A DNA stretch of 64,000 nucleotides from Peribacillus folii (GCF_030271255.1 NZ_JASJOM010000010.1:1-64000); one strand, 5' to 3'. Shown: positions 42,397-52,180, numbered from the stretch's first letter. The notes: generated from the sequence alone by a model not told the origin. Numbers and translations are program-made.

Positions 42397-44142
42397 TTAT
42401 TTCATTTCATGCACGGCCACATTAGTGATGATAGCTGGGGCGGCGGTCCCCCTTCCTTCTCCCCCTATCGTCACCGTTTCCCCCGGTTTGATCTTTTCAT
42501 TCCAATGGTCATTCTTGATCACATAGTGATGCCTTGATTCCCTGATGATTTTCCCATTCCAGATTTGCTGGATTTTCCCCGCGTAATCGAATTCAACCTT
42601 CCAATTCTCTATAGGGGTTGTGCCGGTGTTTTTGATATTGATATTGAAAATGGAGCCTGTCCCCCACTTAGAAGTGATGGTATATGTGACATTGACATCA
42701 TTGATACCATGATAAGGTCCTTTAATGCCTCCTTCCAGCAGATCATCGGAAATTTGTTGCAGAAGGGTATCGCCTTTGCATGTATACTTTCCTGAAAATC
42801 TGCAATCCAGACTTAAATCCCAAATCATCGCCCCTCCCATCTCCTGTGAATCGATGAAGGCAGTTTTGTGACCGATGGACTCGCGGTCATCATATGAAAT
42901 GAACGATTTCGTTTTTGGGTTATATAGGAAAGGCACCTTTGCTTCGTCATTCCAATATCGTTTAAAGCCTTTCTTATTTTCATAGTTGGCTGCAAGGTCT
43001 CCATAATCGAATATACCGGTAATGCCAGATGTATCATCATCCCACGTCCCCTGAGGCAAAAAAGAACCATTGCTTCCAGATGTGGCAGTTTGGTATTCCC
43101 CATATTGCCCTCCAGCTTCTACTCCAGTCCACCCTTTCCCATAAAACGGAATACCTAGTGTGACTTTATCCATGGGCACATCCGCTGCCTTATACCGTTC
43201 AACCGACTCCTTGACCGTCAACCCCCAGCTACTATTGGGATCTTTTTTTGAAAAATAAAGCGGGGCATTATGGTTTGTAATCGTTTCCCAGCCTCCGTGG
43301 AAATCGTAGGTCATCAGGTTGATCCAATCTACAATTTCCGCAATCTTTGATATTTCCGTGTTTTTTATGAACGAGCCGCTTATTCCTGCCGCTATCGTCA
43401 ATATATAATGCTTGCCGTCTTCTTTTTCGGCTTTATCCAATTCATTGCGGATTTCTTGGAGCAATGATGTATAGTTTTCTCTATCTTCAGGACGGAGAGC
43501 GTTCCCAGCAAGCCCCCCTTCCACGGGATATTCCCAATCGAGGTCGACGCCATCAAAGCCATATGTCCGAATGAATTCAACCGAGGATTGGGCGAACACC
43601 TTCCGCGTTGCAGGATCCGCTGCCACATCGGAGAAACGGTTGCTCCATGACCAGCCACCGACGGCAATAAGCGTTTTTATGTGCGGATGCTTTTCTTTCA
43701 GATCATTGAGTTTTGCAAAGTTTCCGCATTCTGCACGATTACATTGCTTCACTGTCTTTTTCCCATAGGCATGTTTGACGTCAATTTCGGGGTCGCCTAA
43801 GACGACTGTTCCATTCGGTATTTTTTTACTTTGAAGTGGAATGGATGAATCCTGGCACTTCCATGTATTTGAACCCGGATTATCCACAGAAGCATTCCCA
43901 TGCACTCCATCCCAGCAAATATCGGCAAAAGCATAGTTGATATGGGTTATGTTCGTTCCATTGATATCCTCCACCTGGTAGTCCCGATCCTTCGCTCCCC
44001 AGGATGTATAATAACCAACGACTTTCTTCACTGACTTACCGGAGGCTTCCGCTGATTGTGACGCTCCCAAGTTTCCAAATATTAATGAAGCGATCAATGC
44101 CACAAGCATCCCCAAAGAGTACATCCATTTGCCTTTTTCCAT
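42397..44142 (-). CDS. Secreted chitinase, GH18 with C-terminal carbohydrate-binding module
   Basis: 581 aa. Signal peptide (residues 1-33, WMYSLGMLVALIASLIFGNLGASQSAEA). GH18 catalytic barrel from about 38 to 455 with VGYYTSWG, the substrate-binding LIAVGGWSWS, catalytic FDGVDLDWEYP (Glu near residue 204), MTYDFHGGWE and GAMIWDLSLDC. A C-terminal domain (about 485-580) with VNVTYTITSKWGTGSIFNI and IENWKVEFDYAG resembles a family 2 carbohydrate-binding module. Releases chitin oligosaccharides outside the cell. Monocistronic. Confidence 0.9.
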   Translation of the reverse strand: MEKGKWMYSLGMLVALIASLIFGNLGASQSAEASGKSVKKVVGYYTSWGAKDRDYQVEDINGTNITHINYAFADICWDGVHGNASVDNPGSNTWKCQDSSIPLQSKKIPNGTVVLGDPEIDVKHAYGKKTVKQCNRAECGNFAKLNDLKEKHPHIKTLIAVGGWSWSNRFSDVAADPATRKVFAQSSVEFIRTYGFDGVDLDWEYPVEGGLAGNALRPEDRENYTSLLQEIRNELDKAEKEDGKHYILTIAAGISGSFIKNTEISKIAEIVDWINLMTYDFHGGWETITNHNAPLYFSKKDPNSSWGLTVKESVERYKAADVPMDKVTLGIPFYGKGWTGVEAGGQYGEYQTATSGSNGSFLPQGTWDDDTSGITGIFDYGDLAANYENKKGFKRYWNDEAKVPFLYNPKTKSFISYDDRESIGHKTAFIDSQEMGGAMIWDLSLDCRFSGKYTCKGDTLLQQISDDLLEGGIKGPYHGINDVNVTYTITSKWGTGSIFNINIKNTGTTPIENWKVEFDYAGKIQQIWNGKIIRESRHHYVIKNDHWNEKIKPGETVTIGGEGRGTAAPAIITNVAVHEMK

Positions 44143-44227
44143 TCCCTATACCCCTCCCGATTTCTTCCGTTACTAGAATGAATCTATTAAACCGACGAGC
44201 TGCCAGGATGTCATTTACAAAATTTGT

Positions 44228-44257
44228 ATGATACTAATATTTTACATGTCATGACAA
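44228..44257 (-). promoter_or_regulatory. Possible sigma-A promoter of the chitinase gene
   Basis: On the minus strand TTGTCA, 18 bases, TATCAT, about 85 bases before the ATG. The rest of the 345-base gap holds the terminator at 44335-44361. Confidence 0.4.
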
Positions 44258-44334
44258 ATTATTTGTACAGGTGGAAAGACCTGTTTATGTAAAAAAATCC
44301 AAATGGAGTTTTTGAATACTGAAAAAGGCATCTT

Positions 44335-44361
44335 AAAAAAGTCCCCGAAATCGGGGACTTT
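44335..44361 (-). terminator. Terminator of the uridine-kinase-like gene
   Basis: AAGTCCCCG-AAAT-CGGGGACTT with T6 on the minus strand, about 130 bases after the stop codon. Confidence 0.7.
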
Positions 44362-44488
44362 GCACTTCATTCGTCATATCATTTTGCATCAGTGAACATC
44401 GTTTCCCCTCTAAAATCCTGCTAAATGATTGATATGATTTTTCCAGGAAAACCTTTACAATTAAAATGACTTGAAAAATCCGTCGGAT

Positions 44489-45094
44489 TCAGCAGGTTCC
44501 GTCCACCACAAGATTCGTCCTTTCTTGCGGCTTTTGCGATTCCACATAAAGATCTTCCTGGATCATCCAGTTATCTTCCCACATCTGGCGCGCCTCTTCG
44601 CCATCCCGTTCGAGGCCGCGTTCCAAACGTCGATCACGGGGACATTCCACCCAGACGGTGAAATTATAAAGCCAAGCCAATTCCTTACGAGTGGAATACG
44701 TTCCTTCAACAATGACCAGGCAATCAGAAGGGACAACATGCCATTCAGCCAAGGCATCCTTATCCCAATCATACCGTTGATATTTTGCTTCCATCCCTTC
44801 GGAGAGCGGCTGCAGTACTTGGAAAAACAACCGTTTCCAATCATAATCTGCTCCGATTTGTTTTTGGGATGGAGGCAGCTGAATGCGTTGCGAAGATGGG
44901 AAATGAAAATCGTCCATATGAATAACGGCGCTCCCCGGACACGCTGCCTGGATAAGGGAAGCTAATGTACTTTTTCCAGACCCGCCCCTGCCGTCTATGG
45001 CGATCAGATAGGGAAATCGTTTTGGGGACATGACATGAATTTCGGCCATAAGGACTTCGATTGTAAGCGGACCATTCAGCGTTGTAAATTTCAT
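44489..45094 (-). CDS. Uridine kinase-like P-loop kinase
   Basis: A 201-residue P-loop NTPase of the uridine kinase/phosphoribulokinase group: Walker A AIDGRGGSGKSTL, MDDFHFPSS (Asp of the Walker-B-like DD motif) and IVEGTYSTR. The C-terminal part has ECPRDRRLERGLERDG. Shorter than true Udk in the C-terminal half; substrate uncertain (nucleoside or small sugar). ATG at 45094 with AGGAGG 7 bases upstream; the frame is open further upstream. Divergent from the HAD gene. Confidence 0.7.
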   Translation of the reverse strand: MKFTTLNGPLTIEVLMAEIHVMSPKRFPYLIAIDGRGGSGKSTLASLIQAACPGSAVIHMDDFHFPSSQRIQLPPSQKQIGADYDWKRLFFQVLQPLSEGMEAKYQRYDWDKDALAEWHVVPSDCLVIVEGTYSTRKELAWLYNFTVWVECPRDRRLERGLERDGEEARQMWEDNWMIQEDLYVESQKPQERTNLVVDGTC

Positions 45095-45154
45095 AAGCAT
45101 TCCTCCTACCTTACCTATTTCCATTCAATCCCGCATGTTTCCTGTGGGGAGTAA

Positions 45155-45790
45155 ATGAAAAAAACTGAAAAGAAGGTGCATGTATTGAACACGATCCAAT
45201 TTGCCGCCATTTTTGATATGGACGGTACCTTATTTCAAACAAACGAAATTTTAGGTTCTTCTCTTGAAAAAACATTTGAGGTCCTTCGGGCAGAAGGAAA
45301 CTGGAATGGGAATGCCCCGCTTGCAGCGTACCAAAGAATAATGGGCGTGCCCCTGAGCGTCGTTTCGGAAACTCTGATGCCGGAACATCCTGATCCTATT
45401 CGCCAACAGGCGGACCGCCTTTTTTTGGGATATTTGAATCAGGAAATCAAAGAAGGAAGGGGCCAGCTTTTTCCTTACGTGCTAGAGACCTTTTCCACGA
45501 TCAAAAAGCTTGATATATCCATTTTCATTGCTAGTAACGGACTCGAAAGGTATTTGGAGGAAATCTGTTCTTACTTTGGACTGCATCAATATATTACCGA
45601 CATTTACAGTGTCCAAAGATCTGCGGAAGGCTCCAAGTCCGATTTGGTAAAAATGATATTGGATGAGCATCACGTTCAACATGCGCTGATGATCGGCGAC
45701 CGGAAATCCGACATCGAAGCGGCAAGGAAAAACAATCTAACTGCTTGTAGGCTGCAAATTCGGATTTGCCGGGGAACAGGAATTGAATGA
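45155..45790 (+). CDS. HAD-family phosphatase, frameshifted near its C-terminus
   Basis: A haloacid dehalogenase-type hydrolase: FDMDGTLFQTNE (nucleophile Asp), IASNGLERYL and MIGDRKSDIEAARKN (motif IV). After LTA the frame goes to CRLQIRICRGTGIE and stops at 45790. Dropping one T near 45746 restores the family ending AVGCKFGFAGEQELNEAD, VLITDFRELQTYASHWLLTSLR and a stop at 45866. So a single-base insertion has replaced the last about 40 residues. The start could also be TTG 45185 (MNTIQFAAIFDMDG). Convergent with dacC; the restored end would overlap dacC by 18 bases. Confidence 0.75.
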   Translation: MKKTEKKVHVLNTIQFAAIFDMDGTLFQTNEILGSSLEKTFEVLRAEGNWNGNAPLAAYQRIMGVPLSVVSETLMPEHPDPIRQQADRLFLGYLNQEIKEGRGQLFPYVLETFSTIKKLDISIFIASNGLERYLEEICSYFGLHQYITDIYSVQRSAEGSKSDLVKMILDEHHVQHALMIGDRKSDIEAARKNNLTACRLQIRICRGTGIE

Positions 45791-45848
45791 GGCGGATGTA
45801 CTCATCACAGATTTCCGTGAACTGCAAACCTATGCATCTCATTGGCTC

Positions 45849-47348
45849 CTAACGTCCCTTCGTTAATAATCGTTCCTGTTCAGCGAGCATAACGGCTATC
45901 TTATCCTGGATGGCCGTTATTCCCTTTTCTTCCACGAAGTTATTGAGGATGATTGAAAATATCAGTTTTTCCCCTCGTTTGGTCGTCACATAACCCGCTA
46001 ATGCGCTTGTTCCTGTAATCGTCCCCGTTTTCGCCCGGACATTCCCGGCTGCAAAGGTCCCCTGCATTCGCTTCCTAAGCGTTCCTCCCACCATTCGACT
46101 CTCGATTCCTGCCACCGGCAACGCATTCAAATAGCTGGGGAACCACGTTTTTTCCTGTATGGCATATAGCAGCTTCGTTATCTCATTGGCTGGGATCATA
46201 TTGACTTGGGAAATACCGGAGCCATCGCGCATCTCGATCGTTTGCATATCGAGTCCCAAACGATTCATCACGTTTCCGGAAACCTTCAAACCGTCCTCCC
46301 AGCTCCCTTTCCCGCCGGCTTCTTTGCCCATCTCTTTTATTAAGACCTCAGCATGACTGTTGTTGCTCAGCTTCATGAACGGAATGAGAAGCTGTGAAAG
46401 CGGCATGGATCGATGAGTTTCAATCAAGTTCGCGTCTATTGGCGTTTCCCCTTTTTTCCTTTCCCCCACAATTTTGATCCCTTGTTTTCTCATTGATTTC
46501 TCGAAAAGGTTCAAGGCATATTCGGTGGGATCCTGCACTGAAACCCACTCCTTGACCTCCCCGGTATTTTCCGGAATCGTTCCAGTCACCGTAATGACCT
46601 GTGTTCCGTGAGATCGTTCAATATGGATTTCCTTTTGGCCGCCTGATGCCACTGTTTTCGTTTTGTTGATGATTCTTACATGATCCATCTCCGGAATTTT
46701 CTCCAATGCGGCCTTACTGCCGGCTTTTTTACTTGGCTTAATCTTCAAGATGATGGTTCCGGTATCATAATCTTCATCCGGGGAAGCGGTTAAAGCTGAG
46801 ACAGCCGCTCCGTAATATTCTTGTTCATCGCTCCATACTAAGTCCTTTGAATACCGGACATCATCATACCAGGAATCATCCCCAATAAGATTTCCATGAA
46901 TGAGTTTCACTTTCTTTCGCTTAAGTGAAGCAGCCAGCTCATCGAAATCACTTTCCAGCAATGACGGATCCCCTTTTCCTTTCAAATACAAATCGCCCTG
47001 CAGGACATGGCCGACTTGCACGCCTTTTTCGTATAATTCCGTCAGAAATACATGGTCTTCCCCCAACGTTTCCAGCGCTGCCGCTGCCGTCAAAAGCTTC
47101 AGATTGGAACCTGGACGCAAGCGCGTTTGCGAACCTCGTTCATAAATCAGTTCCCCCGTTTCTGCTGACCGGATCGAAATTCCCGCTAACGCCCCTGATA
47201 ATGCAGGGGTTTCATCCAAAATACGCTGAATCTCCTGGTCCACGGTTCCCATTCCATTTGCGGCCTGCATTGATTCTCCATGAAAAATGCCAATCAAAAA
47301 TAGGAAGAAGAAACAGCTTACCTTCCTTTTATATGTCAAACCTATCAC
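45849..47348 (-). CDS. dacC: D-alanyl-D-alanine carboxypeptidase/endopeptidase (PBP4 type, DacC)
   Basis: A low-molecular-mass class C penicillin-binding protein that trims peptidoglycan stem peptides. 499 aa with a signal peptide (residues about 9-29). SxxK is SNLK (Ser81, Lys84), SxN is SNN in FMKLSNNSHAEVL, and KTG is in RAKTGTITGTSALAGYV. The large insertion between SxxK and SxN (domains II/III) is present, as in B. subtilis DacC and E. coli DacB. In bacilli dacC is usually expressed late in growth or sporulation. Confidence 0.9.
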   Translation of the reverse strand: MIGLTYKRKVSCFFFLFLIGIFHGESMQAANGMGTVDQEIQRILDETPALSGALAGISIRSAETGELIYERGSQTRLRPGSNLKLLTAAAALETLGEDHVFLTELYEKGVQVGHVLQGDLYLKGKGDPSLLESDFDELAASLKRKKVKLIHGNLIGDDSWYDDVRYSKDLVWSDEQEYYGAAVSALTASPDEDYDTGTIILKIKPSKKAGSKAALEKIPEMDHVRIINKTKTVASGGQKEIHIERSHGTQVITVTGTIPENTGEVKEWVSVQDPTEYALNLFEKSMRKQGIKIVGERKKGETPIDANLIETHRSMPLSQLLIPFMKLSNNSHAEVLIKEMGKEAGGKGSWEDGLKVSGNVMNRLGLDMQTIEMRDGSGISQVNMIPANEITKLLYAIQEKTWFPSYLNALPVAGIESRMVGGTLRKRMQGTFAAGNVRAKTGTITGTSALAGYVTTKRGEKLIFSIILNNFVEEKGITAIQDKIAVMLAEQERLLTKGR

Positions 47349-47414
47349 TCCCAGTCTAAAAAATGTCTCCTACTATCTTATCCACTTTACCTTCATCTAA
47401 TAGGAAGACAAACC

Positions 47415-47441
47415 GGGAACTTTCTCGAAAGTTAATCCGTA
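47415..47441 (+). promoter_or_regulatory. ECF (sigma-W-like) promoter of ydbST
   Basis: GGGAACTTT ... CGTATAA with 17 bases between GGGAAC and CGTA, near the sigma-W pattern TGAAAC-N16-CGTA. B. subtilis ydbST belongs to the sigma-W regulon, which supports the call despite the spacing. Confidence 0.5.
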
Positions 47442-47471
47442 TAAGTATGAAGACACAAAAGGAGTGAATAT

Positions 47472-47966
47472 ATGTATTCGAAGATTAAACCACCTACCAA
47501 GAAGATTTCCAAACAAGCCGTGAAAGTTTGGCGGATGTTCGAAGCCATTATCCATCTCATCATACTTGCCGTCCTTTTCATTCTATTGTTTGCAGACGGA
47601 TATTTTGCTTGGAAAGTATGGATCGGATGGCTATTAATCGGACTTATCGTACTATCCTTATGCCATTCTGTCTGGTCCATCATCATAGAACCAGTCTTGC
47701 TGCAAAGATATTGGCGTTACGATGTGAATGAAGAATTCATCCAAACAAAACAAGGAGCATTGTATGAAACGCATGAACTCATACCGATGACGAAAGTTCA
47801 ATCCGTCCGGCTGGACCAAGGTCCTTTGCTGCGAAAATATAATTTATACTCACTAAGCATCGGCACAATGGGCAGCTCCCACGACATACCTGCCATACCG
47901 GAGGATGAGGCCTATGAATTACGGGACAAAATCGCCCATTTCGCGAAGATTAAGGAAGTGGATTGA
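47472..47966 (+). CDS. ydbS: bPH2-domain membrane protein YdbS
   Basis: 164 aa: two membrane helices (about 25-45 and 50-68) followed by one bacterial PH (DUF304) domain, with RYDVNEEFIQTKQGALYETHELIPMTKVQSVRLDQGPLLRKYNL as its start. In B. subtilis YdbS and YdbT together protect against antimicrobial peptides. AGGAG before ATG; the stop overlaps the ydbT region. Confidence 0.88.
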   Translation: MYSKIKPPTKKISKQAVKVWRMFEAIIHLIILAVLFILLFADGYFAWKVWIGWLLIGLIVLSLCHSVWSIIIEPVLLQRYWRYDVNEEFIQTKQGALYETHELIPMTKVQSVRLDQGPLLRKYNLYSLSIGTMGSSHDIPAIPEDEAYELRDKIAHFAKIKEVD

Positions 47967-47968
47967 CG

Positions 47969-48850
47969 ATGGAGCAACAGGCAAAACGGCTTCACCCCAT
48001 CAAAATCCCTTTTGAATTAGGAAGATTGCTGAAAGGGAATATTTTTTTCATCATCATGCTTTATATATTGAACTTCGGATCAGAAAAAATGTATATGAAG
48101 CTACTCCAACTTCTCTTTCTAATCTATTTGATCTGGAGGGTCTTGTCGATCATCCTTACATGGTATACCTATAAATATCAGATCAAGGAAGGCACCATTC
48201 ATATTACTACGGGACTCATCTCGAAATCATATCAATCGGTACCGCTTCATAAGGTGCAGAATGTTCAACGACGGACGACATTATTCCACAAGATTTTTAA
48301 ACTAACCTCCTTGACGTTCGAAATGGGGACCAGCGGCGACGAGGGCAGTGTCCCCTTCGAGGTGATATCCCAAAAAGAGGCCGAGCGGCTAGAGCGTGCC
48401 CATTCGTCAAAGAATGGCCCAATCGCGGATGCGGAGGTTGCCGCGGAGCGAATGGCAGCAGACCTGGGTCCCGTTACGGAAAAGACGATTCATTTCACGC
48501 CGACCAAACGAGACGTTCTGAAAGCCTCCTTTACATCGCTCAGCTTCCTGGCCCTCATTCCCATTGTGGCCACATTATATAATACACTCGATGATTTCAT
48601 CGATTTAAGGAATGCGGAAGGATTCGCAGCGAAGGTCATGGATTCATGGTGGATCATAACCATCGTCATCATTGCCCTCATCTGTATGGCTGTCACTTTC
48701 GGAATCGTTTCCACTTTTGTTAAATATGGAAAATATGAAATTTCATCTGATCAAAACCGCATCCATATCAAGAAAGGTGTGCTGGACGAATCCGCTTTTT
48801 CGATCCAGAAAGAAAAAGTGCAAGCTGTCGAGATCACCCAATCCTCATGA
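47969..48850 (+). CDS. ydbT: bPH2-domain membrane protein YdbT, N-terminal part (split gene)
   Basis: About 294 aa: two helices near the N-terminus, first PH domain (YQIKEGTIHITTGLISKSYQSVPLHKVQNVQ), two further helices (about 185-255), and the start of the second PH domain ending ...KVQAVEITQSS. The intact family protein (about 490 aa, three PH domains) would continue ITQSFMKRMLG; here a single missing T gives a TGA. AAGGAAGTGG precedes the ATG at 47969. The stop overlaps the ATG of the downstream part as ATGA. Confidence 0.8.
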   Translation: MEQQAKRLHPIKIPFELGRLLKGNIFFIIMLYILNFGSEKMYMKLLQLLFLIYLIWRVLSIILTWYTYKYQIKEGTIHITTGLISKSYQSVPLHKVQNVQRRTTLFHKIFKLTSLTFEMGTSGDEGSVPFEVISQKEAERLERAHSSKNGPIADAEVAAERMAADLGPVTEKTIHFTPTKRDVLKASFTSLSFLALIPIVATLYNTLDDFIDLRNAEGFAAKVMDSWWIITIVIIALICMAVTFGIVSTFVKYGKYEISSDQNRIHIKKGVLDESAFSIQKEKVQAVEITQSS

Positions 48851-49434
48851 AAAGGATGCTTGGTTTAGCCGAAGTGAAACTGATAAGCGCAGGAAGCACT
48901 GGGGATGAAGAGCTTGAGACGAATGTCCTCTATCCTTTTTTATCGATAGAACGGGCCCATGAGATGATCGAGGAGATTTTGCCCGCTTACAAGGTGGAAC
49001 GTTCCATGAAGCCGCTCTCGAAACAAGCCTTCAAAATCCGGATGCTTCGCCCCAGCGTGTTCTGGCTTCTTACTACAGTCGCCATCTTTTTTTTCGATAT
49101 GGCTTTGTGGTATTTTTCATTGATTTTACTTGCCCTCATTTACACATTGAGAATATTGGATTACAAAAGCAGCCGCTACTTGTTGAATGGTGAGTTTGTC
49201 CAGTTTAAATCCGGAAGCTTAGGAACCTCACTGTTCATTACAAAGAGGAGCAAGGTCATACAAATTGAAGTCAGGCGCTCCAAACTGCAGAAGGTTTTCG
49301 GGCTTGCCTCCATCCAAACGATCAACCGCTCCAAACCTGTACATCACACAAAAATCCATGATGTGCCCATCGAATATGCGGACGATTTTTATGCGTGGTA
49401 CATGGGCAGGACCCACACCATTCAAATGGAGTAA
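48847..49434 (+). CDS. ydbT: YdbT, C-terminal part (split gene)
   Basis: 195 aa continuing exactly where the previous frame breaks: KRMLGLAEVKLISAGSTGDEE (rest of PH domain 2), two helices (about 72-105) and PH domain 3 (YLLNGEFVQFKSGSLGTSLFITKRSKVIQIEVRRSKLQKVFGL). The ATG overlaps the upstream TGA, so coupled reinitiation could in principle give a separate protein. Together the two parts have the length of a normal YdbT. Confidence 0.78.
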   Translation: MKRMLGLAEVKLISAGSTGDEELETNVLYPFLSIERAHEMIEEILPAYKVERSMKPLSKQAFKIRMLRPSVFWLLTTVAIFFFDMALWYFSLILLALIYTLRILDYKSSRYLLNGEFVQFKSGSLGTSLFITKRSKVIQIEVRRSKLQKVFGLASIQTINRSKPVHHTKIHDVPIEYADDFYAWYMGRTHTIQME

Positions 49435-49440
49435 GCAATC

Positions 49441-49474
49441 GAAGAGGTGACTAATGCTGTCTCCTCTTCTTTTT
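49441..49474 (+). terminator. Terminator after ydbT
   Basis: GAAGAGG ... CCTCTTC followed by T5. Confidence 0.7.
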
Positions 49475-49561
49475 CATCTGTGATTCCCCCGCTAATATCT
49501 AAGTCAGTGGTTAGCTCCACAAGGGTGATGATTTATTATGGCAATTTTCTAAATAGAAGCT

Positions 49562-49587
49562 TCAAAAAAGTGATTGTTCACCGAAAT
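49562..49587 (+). promoter_or_regulatory. Possible sigma-D promoter of the chemoreceptor gene
   Basis: TCAAA, 14 bases, CCGAAAT (consensus TAAA-N14-16-GCCGATAA), 45 bases before the ATG. One or two mismatches per box. Confidence 0.4.
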
Positions 49588-49631
49588 ATCTATTAGAAGC
49601 CAAAATTAAATCTATATAGGGAGCATGGTCC

Positions 49632-51623
49632 ATGAAAAAAATGACAGATTGGTATTTTAATTCGCTAAAAAAACAGATATTGATTCCCTTTTTAGCTTTG
49701 ATCATGATAAGCGGATTGGCCATTGCTTACATGAGCTATAAAAACAGCATCGAGTTAACGACGAATGAGCTTACTGGAACGACGGAAGAGCAAGTCAAGT
49801 CAATGAATGAATCCTTTGAAATCTTCTTCAAGAAAACGGAGGATCAATTGGATAGGATCAGTAAGTATCCCCGCATGAGTGCTTATGAAAAGGACCCTGA
49901 ATCGATATTTGATGAGTTTTCCCATACACAGTCCAGCAATTCTGAAATAAATGGCTTATATCTTGGCACGGAAAAAGAGGGAAAAACCATAATTTTCCCA
50001 AAAGCTGAATTACCTGCGGACTTTGACCCGAGACAGAGGGAATGGTATCAAACCGCCTTGAAGGAAAAAAATGAAACCATTTGGACCGAACCTTATACAG
50101 ATCAAGCTACTAATGAAATGGTCATTACCGCAGCAAAGGCCATATATGATGGTGACCGATTAATCGGTGTGCTCGGTGTCGACATTTCGATAGACACATT
50201 GGTCAAGATGGTTAATCAAACGAAGTTCGGGGAAACCGGTTATTCGGTATTACTGGATAAAAAAGGAGCATTCGTTACCCATCCGGATAAGGAAAAGATT
50301 CAACAGGATATATCCAAGGAGAACATTTTCAAAAAAATGAAAAGTGAATCCGGATCGATGATCGAGGAATATGAAGGAAAAAAACGGATCATCGGCTATG
50401 CCACCAACCCGACTACCGGATGGCGAATAGCTGGATTGATGGATGAAAATGAAGTGATAGTCCGTGCAAGCCCGATGATCAAAGATAATATCATCACATT
50501 GTTGATCGTCTTCACCATCACTGCCTTATCTGCCATCTTCATCACCAGATCCTTGACAAACCCGATTAAAAAGCTGCAAGGCTCGATACGGAAGATGGCT
50601 GATGGTGATTTCACAGCCAAAAATTCGATCTCAAGGACTGATGAAATTGGTCAGCTTGCGGAAGATACGAACATGATGGCCCGTAATATGAGCCAGATGC
50701 TAGGAAAGGTCAACAACCTTTCCGATAAAGTTTCCGATTCCTCCATGACGCTAGTGGCAAGTGCAGAGGAGAATTCGGCTGCAGCAAACGAGGTCGCCTT
50801 GACGATGGAACAAATAGCGTCAGGTGCCATAGACCAAATTGAAGTCGGTCAAAATAATGAAAATGCCGTAAAGCTTTTGGCGGACAAAATTAATGATCTT
50901 GATGCAGAAACAAGCAAAATGGCGTTGGAATCCGATAATATGTTCAAGGCTTCAGAAAACGGCATCACTCAGGTCCGGGACTTAAAACAACAATTTAACG
51001 AAACTTCGCTGATTTCCAATAAAATGAGCACAGCCGTCAAGTCATTGGATGCACGCTCCCACGATATCAGCGCAATCGTAAAGACGATAAGCGGGATTGC
51101 CGGACAAACCAACTTACTAGCCTTGAATGCTGCCATCGAAGCGGCAAGGGCCGGCGAGCATGGAAAGGGGTTTGCCGTGGTAGCAGATGAAGTGAAGAAG
51201 TTGGCCGAGCAAACGGAACAGTCATTGAAGGAAATCTCTGAAATCATTCAAGCGATGCAAGCCGATACAAGCAATACAGTACAATTGATTGACCAAGTCA
51301 ATCAAAAAATCCATCATCAGGATACCTCGGTGACGGATACGGAAAATGCCTTCAGTCACATTGCAACGATCATCGAGAGCACATTCAGCAATTTTGACGA
51401 AATAAAAACGATGATGAATGAAATGGTATCAGAGGTCACACGGATGGCCGGCAACGCGGCACAATTAAACTCTATCAGTCAGGAAACGGCGGCGGGAACC
51501 GAGGAAGTATCAGCTTCGGTCGAACAAACGAACGCCTCCATGGAACAATTGAATGCCCTTGCCAGTGATCTCGATACCTTATCACAGGAAATGCATAAAG
51601 AAATAAGGAAATTCATATTTTAA
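49632..51623 (+). CDS. Methyl-accepting chemotaxis protein
   Basis: 663 aa: helix 1 (about 13-33), extracellular dCache-type ligand domain (about 38-275; [22 protein letters not shown] and [12 protein letters not shown] are typical), helix 2 (about 283-305), HAMP (about 305-360) and a long cytoplasmic signalling domain. The hairpin tip [20 protein letters not shown] is near residue 491. Methylation-site Glu/Gln helices flank the tip. B. subtilis McpA/McpB/TlpA type. Ligand unknown, amino acids are usual for this domain. Motility stator genes are at 6577-8125. Confidence 0.93.
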   Translation: MKKMTDWYFNSLKKQILIPFLALIMISGLAIAYMSYKNSIELTTNELTGTTEEQVKSMNESFEIFFKKTEDQLDRISKYPRMSAYEKDPESIFDEFSHTQSSNSEINGLYLGTEKEGKTIIFPKAELPADFDPRQREWYQTALKEKNETIWTEPYTDQATNEMVITAAKAIYDGDRLIGVLGVDISIDTLVKMVNQTKFGETGYSVLLDKKGAFVTHPDKEKIQQDISKENIFKKMKSESGSMIEEYEGKKRIIGYATNPTTGWRIAGLMDENEVIVRASPMIKDNIITLLIVFTITALSAIFITRSLTNPIKKLQGSIRKMADGDFTAKNSISRTDEIGQLAEDTNMMARNMSQMLGKVNNLSDKVSDSSMTLVASAEENSAAANEVALTMEQIASGAIDQIEVGQNNENAVKLLADKINDLDAETSKMALESDNMFKASENGITQVRDLKQQFNETSLISNKMSTAVKSLDARSHDISAIVKTISGIAGQTNLLALNAAIEAARAGEHGKGFAVVADEVKKLAEQTEQSLKEISEIIQAMQADTSNTVQLIDQVNQKIHHQDTSVTDTENAFSHIATIIESTFSNFDEIKTMMNEMVSEVTRMAGNAAQLNSISQETAAGTEEVSASVEQTNASMEQLNALASDLDTLSQEMHKEIRKFIF

Positions 51624-51629
51624 TCAAAA

Positions 51630-51664
51630 AAAAGGGACGGACCCTAAAGGGGTCCGTCCCTTTT
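51630..51664. terminator. Bidirectional terminator after the chemoreceptor
   Basis: AAAAGGGACGGACCC ... GGGTCCGTCCCTTTT, short loop. Confidence 0.9.
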
Positions 51665-51673
51665 CGCTTGTCA

Positions 51674-52180
51674 TTATAGCGTTCTCCTGCCATGCGTTAA
51701 CGTTTCATCCGTTTCTGTAATACCTGAATAAGAAGAATTCAATTTACGCGCATCTTTGTCGACCAGCACAAGCAGCTTGCCGTTTATCACATCCGCTTCA
51801 TATCGATTCGCCTCATCTTCCGGTAAGCCCATCCCGATCAATGTACCGGCCAAACCGCCTGTACCCGCTCCTACAGCTGCGCCAGCCAAGGTTGCAGCAA
51901 GCGGTCCTGCTGCCAATACCGGTCCTATTCCCGGTATAGCCAATGCGCCCACTCCTGCTAACAAACCAGCTGCTCCTCCCAAAATCCCACCGGTCGCTGC
52001 ACCAGCTGCGAGACCCTCTTCGGCCTTCGTACCGGTTTCTTCATTGACTGTCCTTAACTCCTCTTTATCTTTTGCTACTACCGATATTTCATCACGGTTA
52101 TATCCATCGGCCTGCAAGGCCTCAACGGCCCTAATGGCTTCTTCTCCAGTTTCATAAACCCCAATTATACGTTTATCCAT
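51674..52180 (-). CDS. General stress protein, YflT/GSP17M-like with glycine-rich core
   Basis: 168 aa. The N-terminal part (about 1-55; IIGVYETGEEAIRAVEALQADGYNRDEISVVAKD) is the YflT/general stress protein 17M domain. A long Gly/Ala-rich hydrophobic middle (about 60-120) resembles a glycine-zipper membrane segment, and a short domain with YEADVINGKLLVLVD follows. ATG at 52180 has AGGAGG 9 bases upstream (the ATG nine bases earlier abuts the SD). A good sigma-B promoter lies upstream. Confidence 0.8.
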   Translation of the reverse strand: MDKRIIGVYETGEEAIRAVEALQADGYNRDEISVVAKDKEELRTVNEETGTKAEEGLAAGAATGGILGGAAGLLAGVGALAIPGIGPVLAAGPLAATLAGAAVGAGTGGLAGTLIGMGLPEDEANRYEADVINGKLLVLVDKDARKLNSSYSGITETDETLTHGRRTL

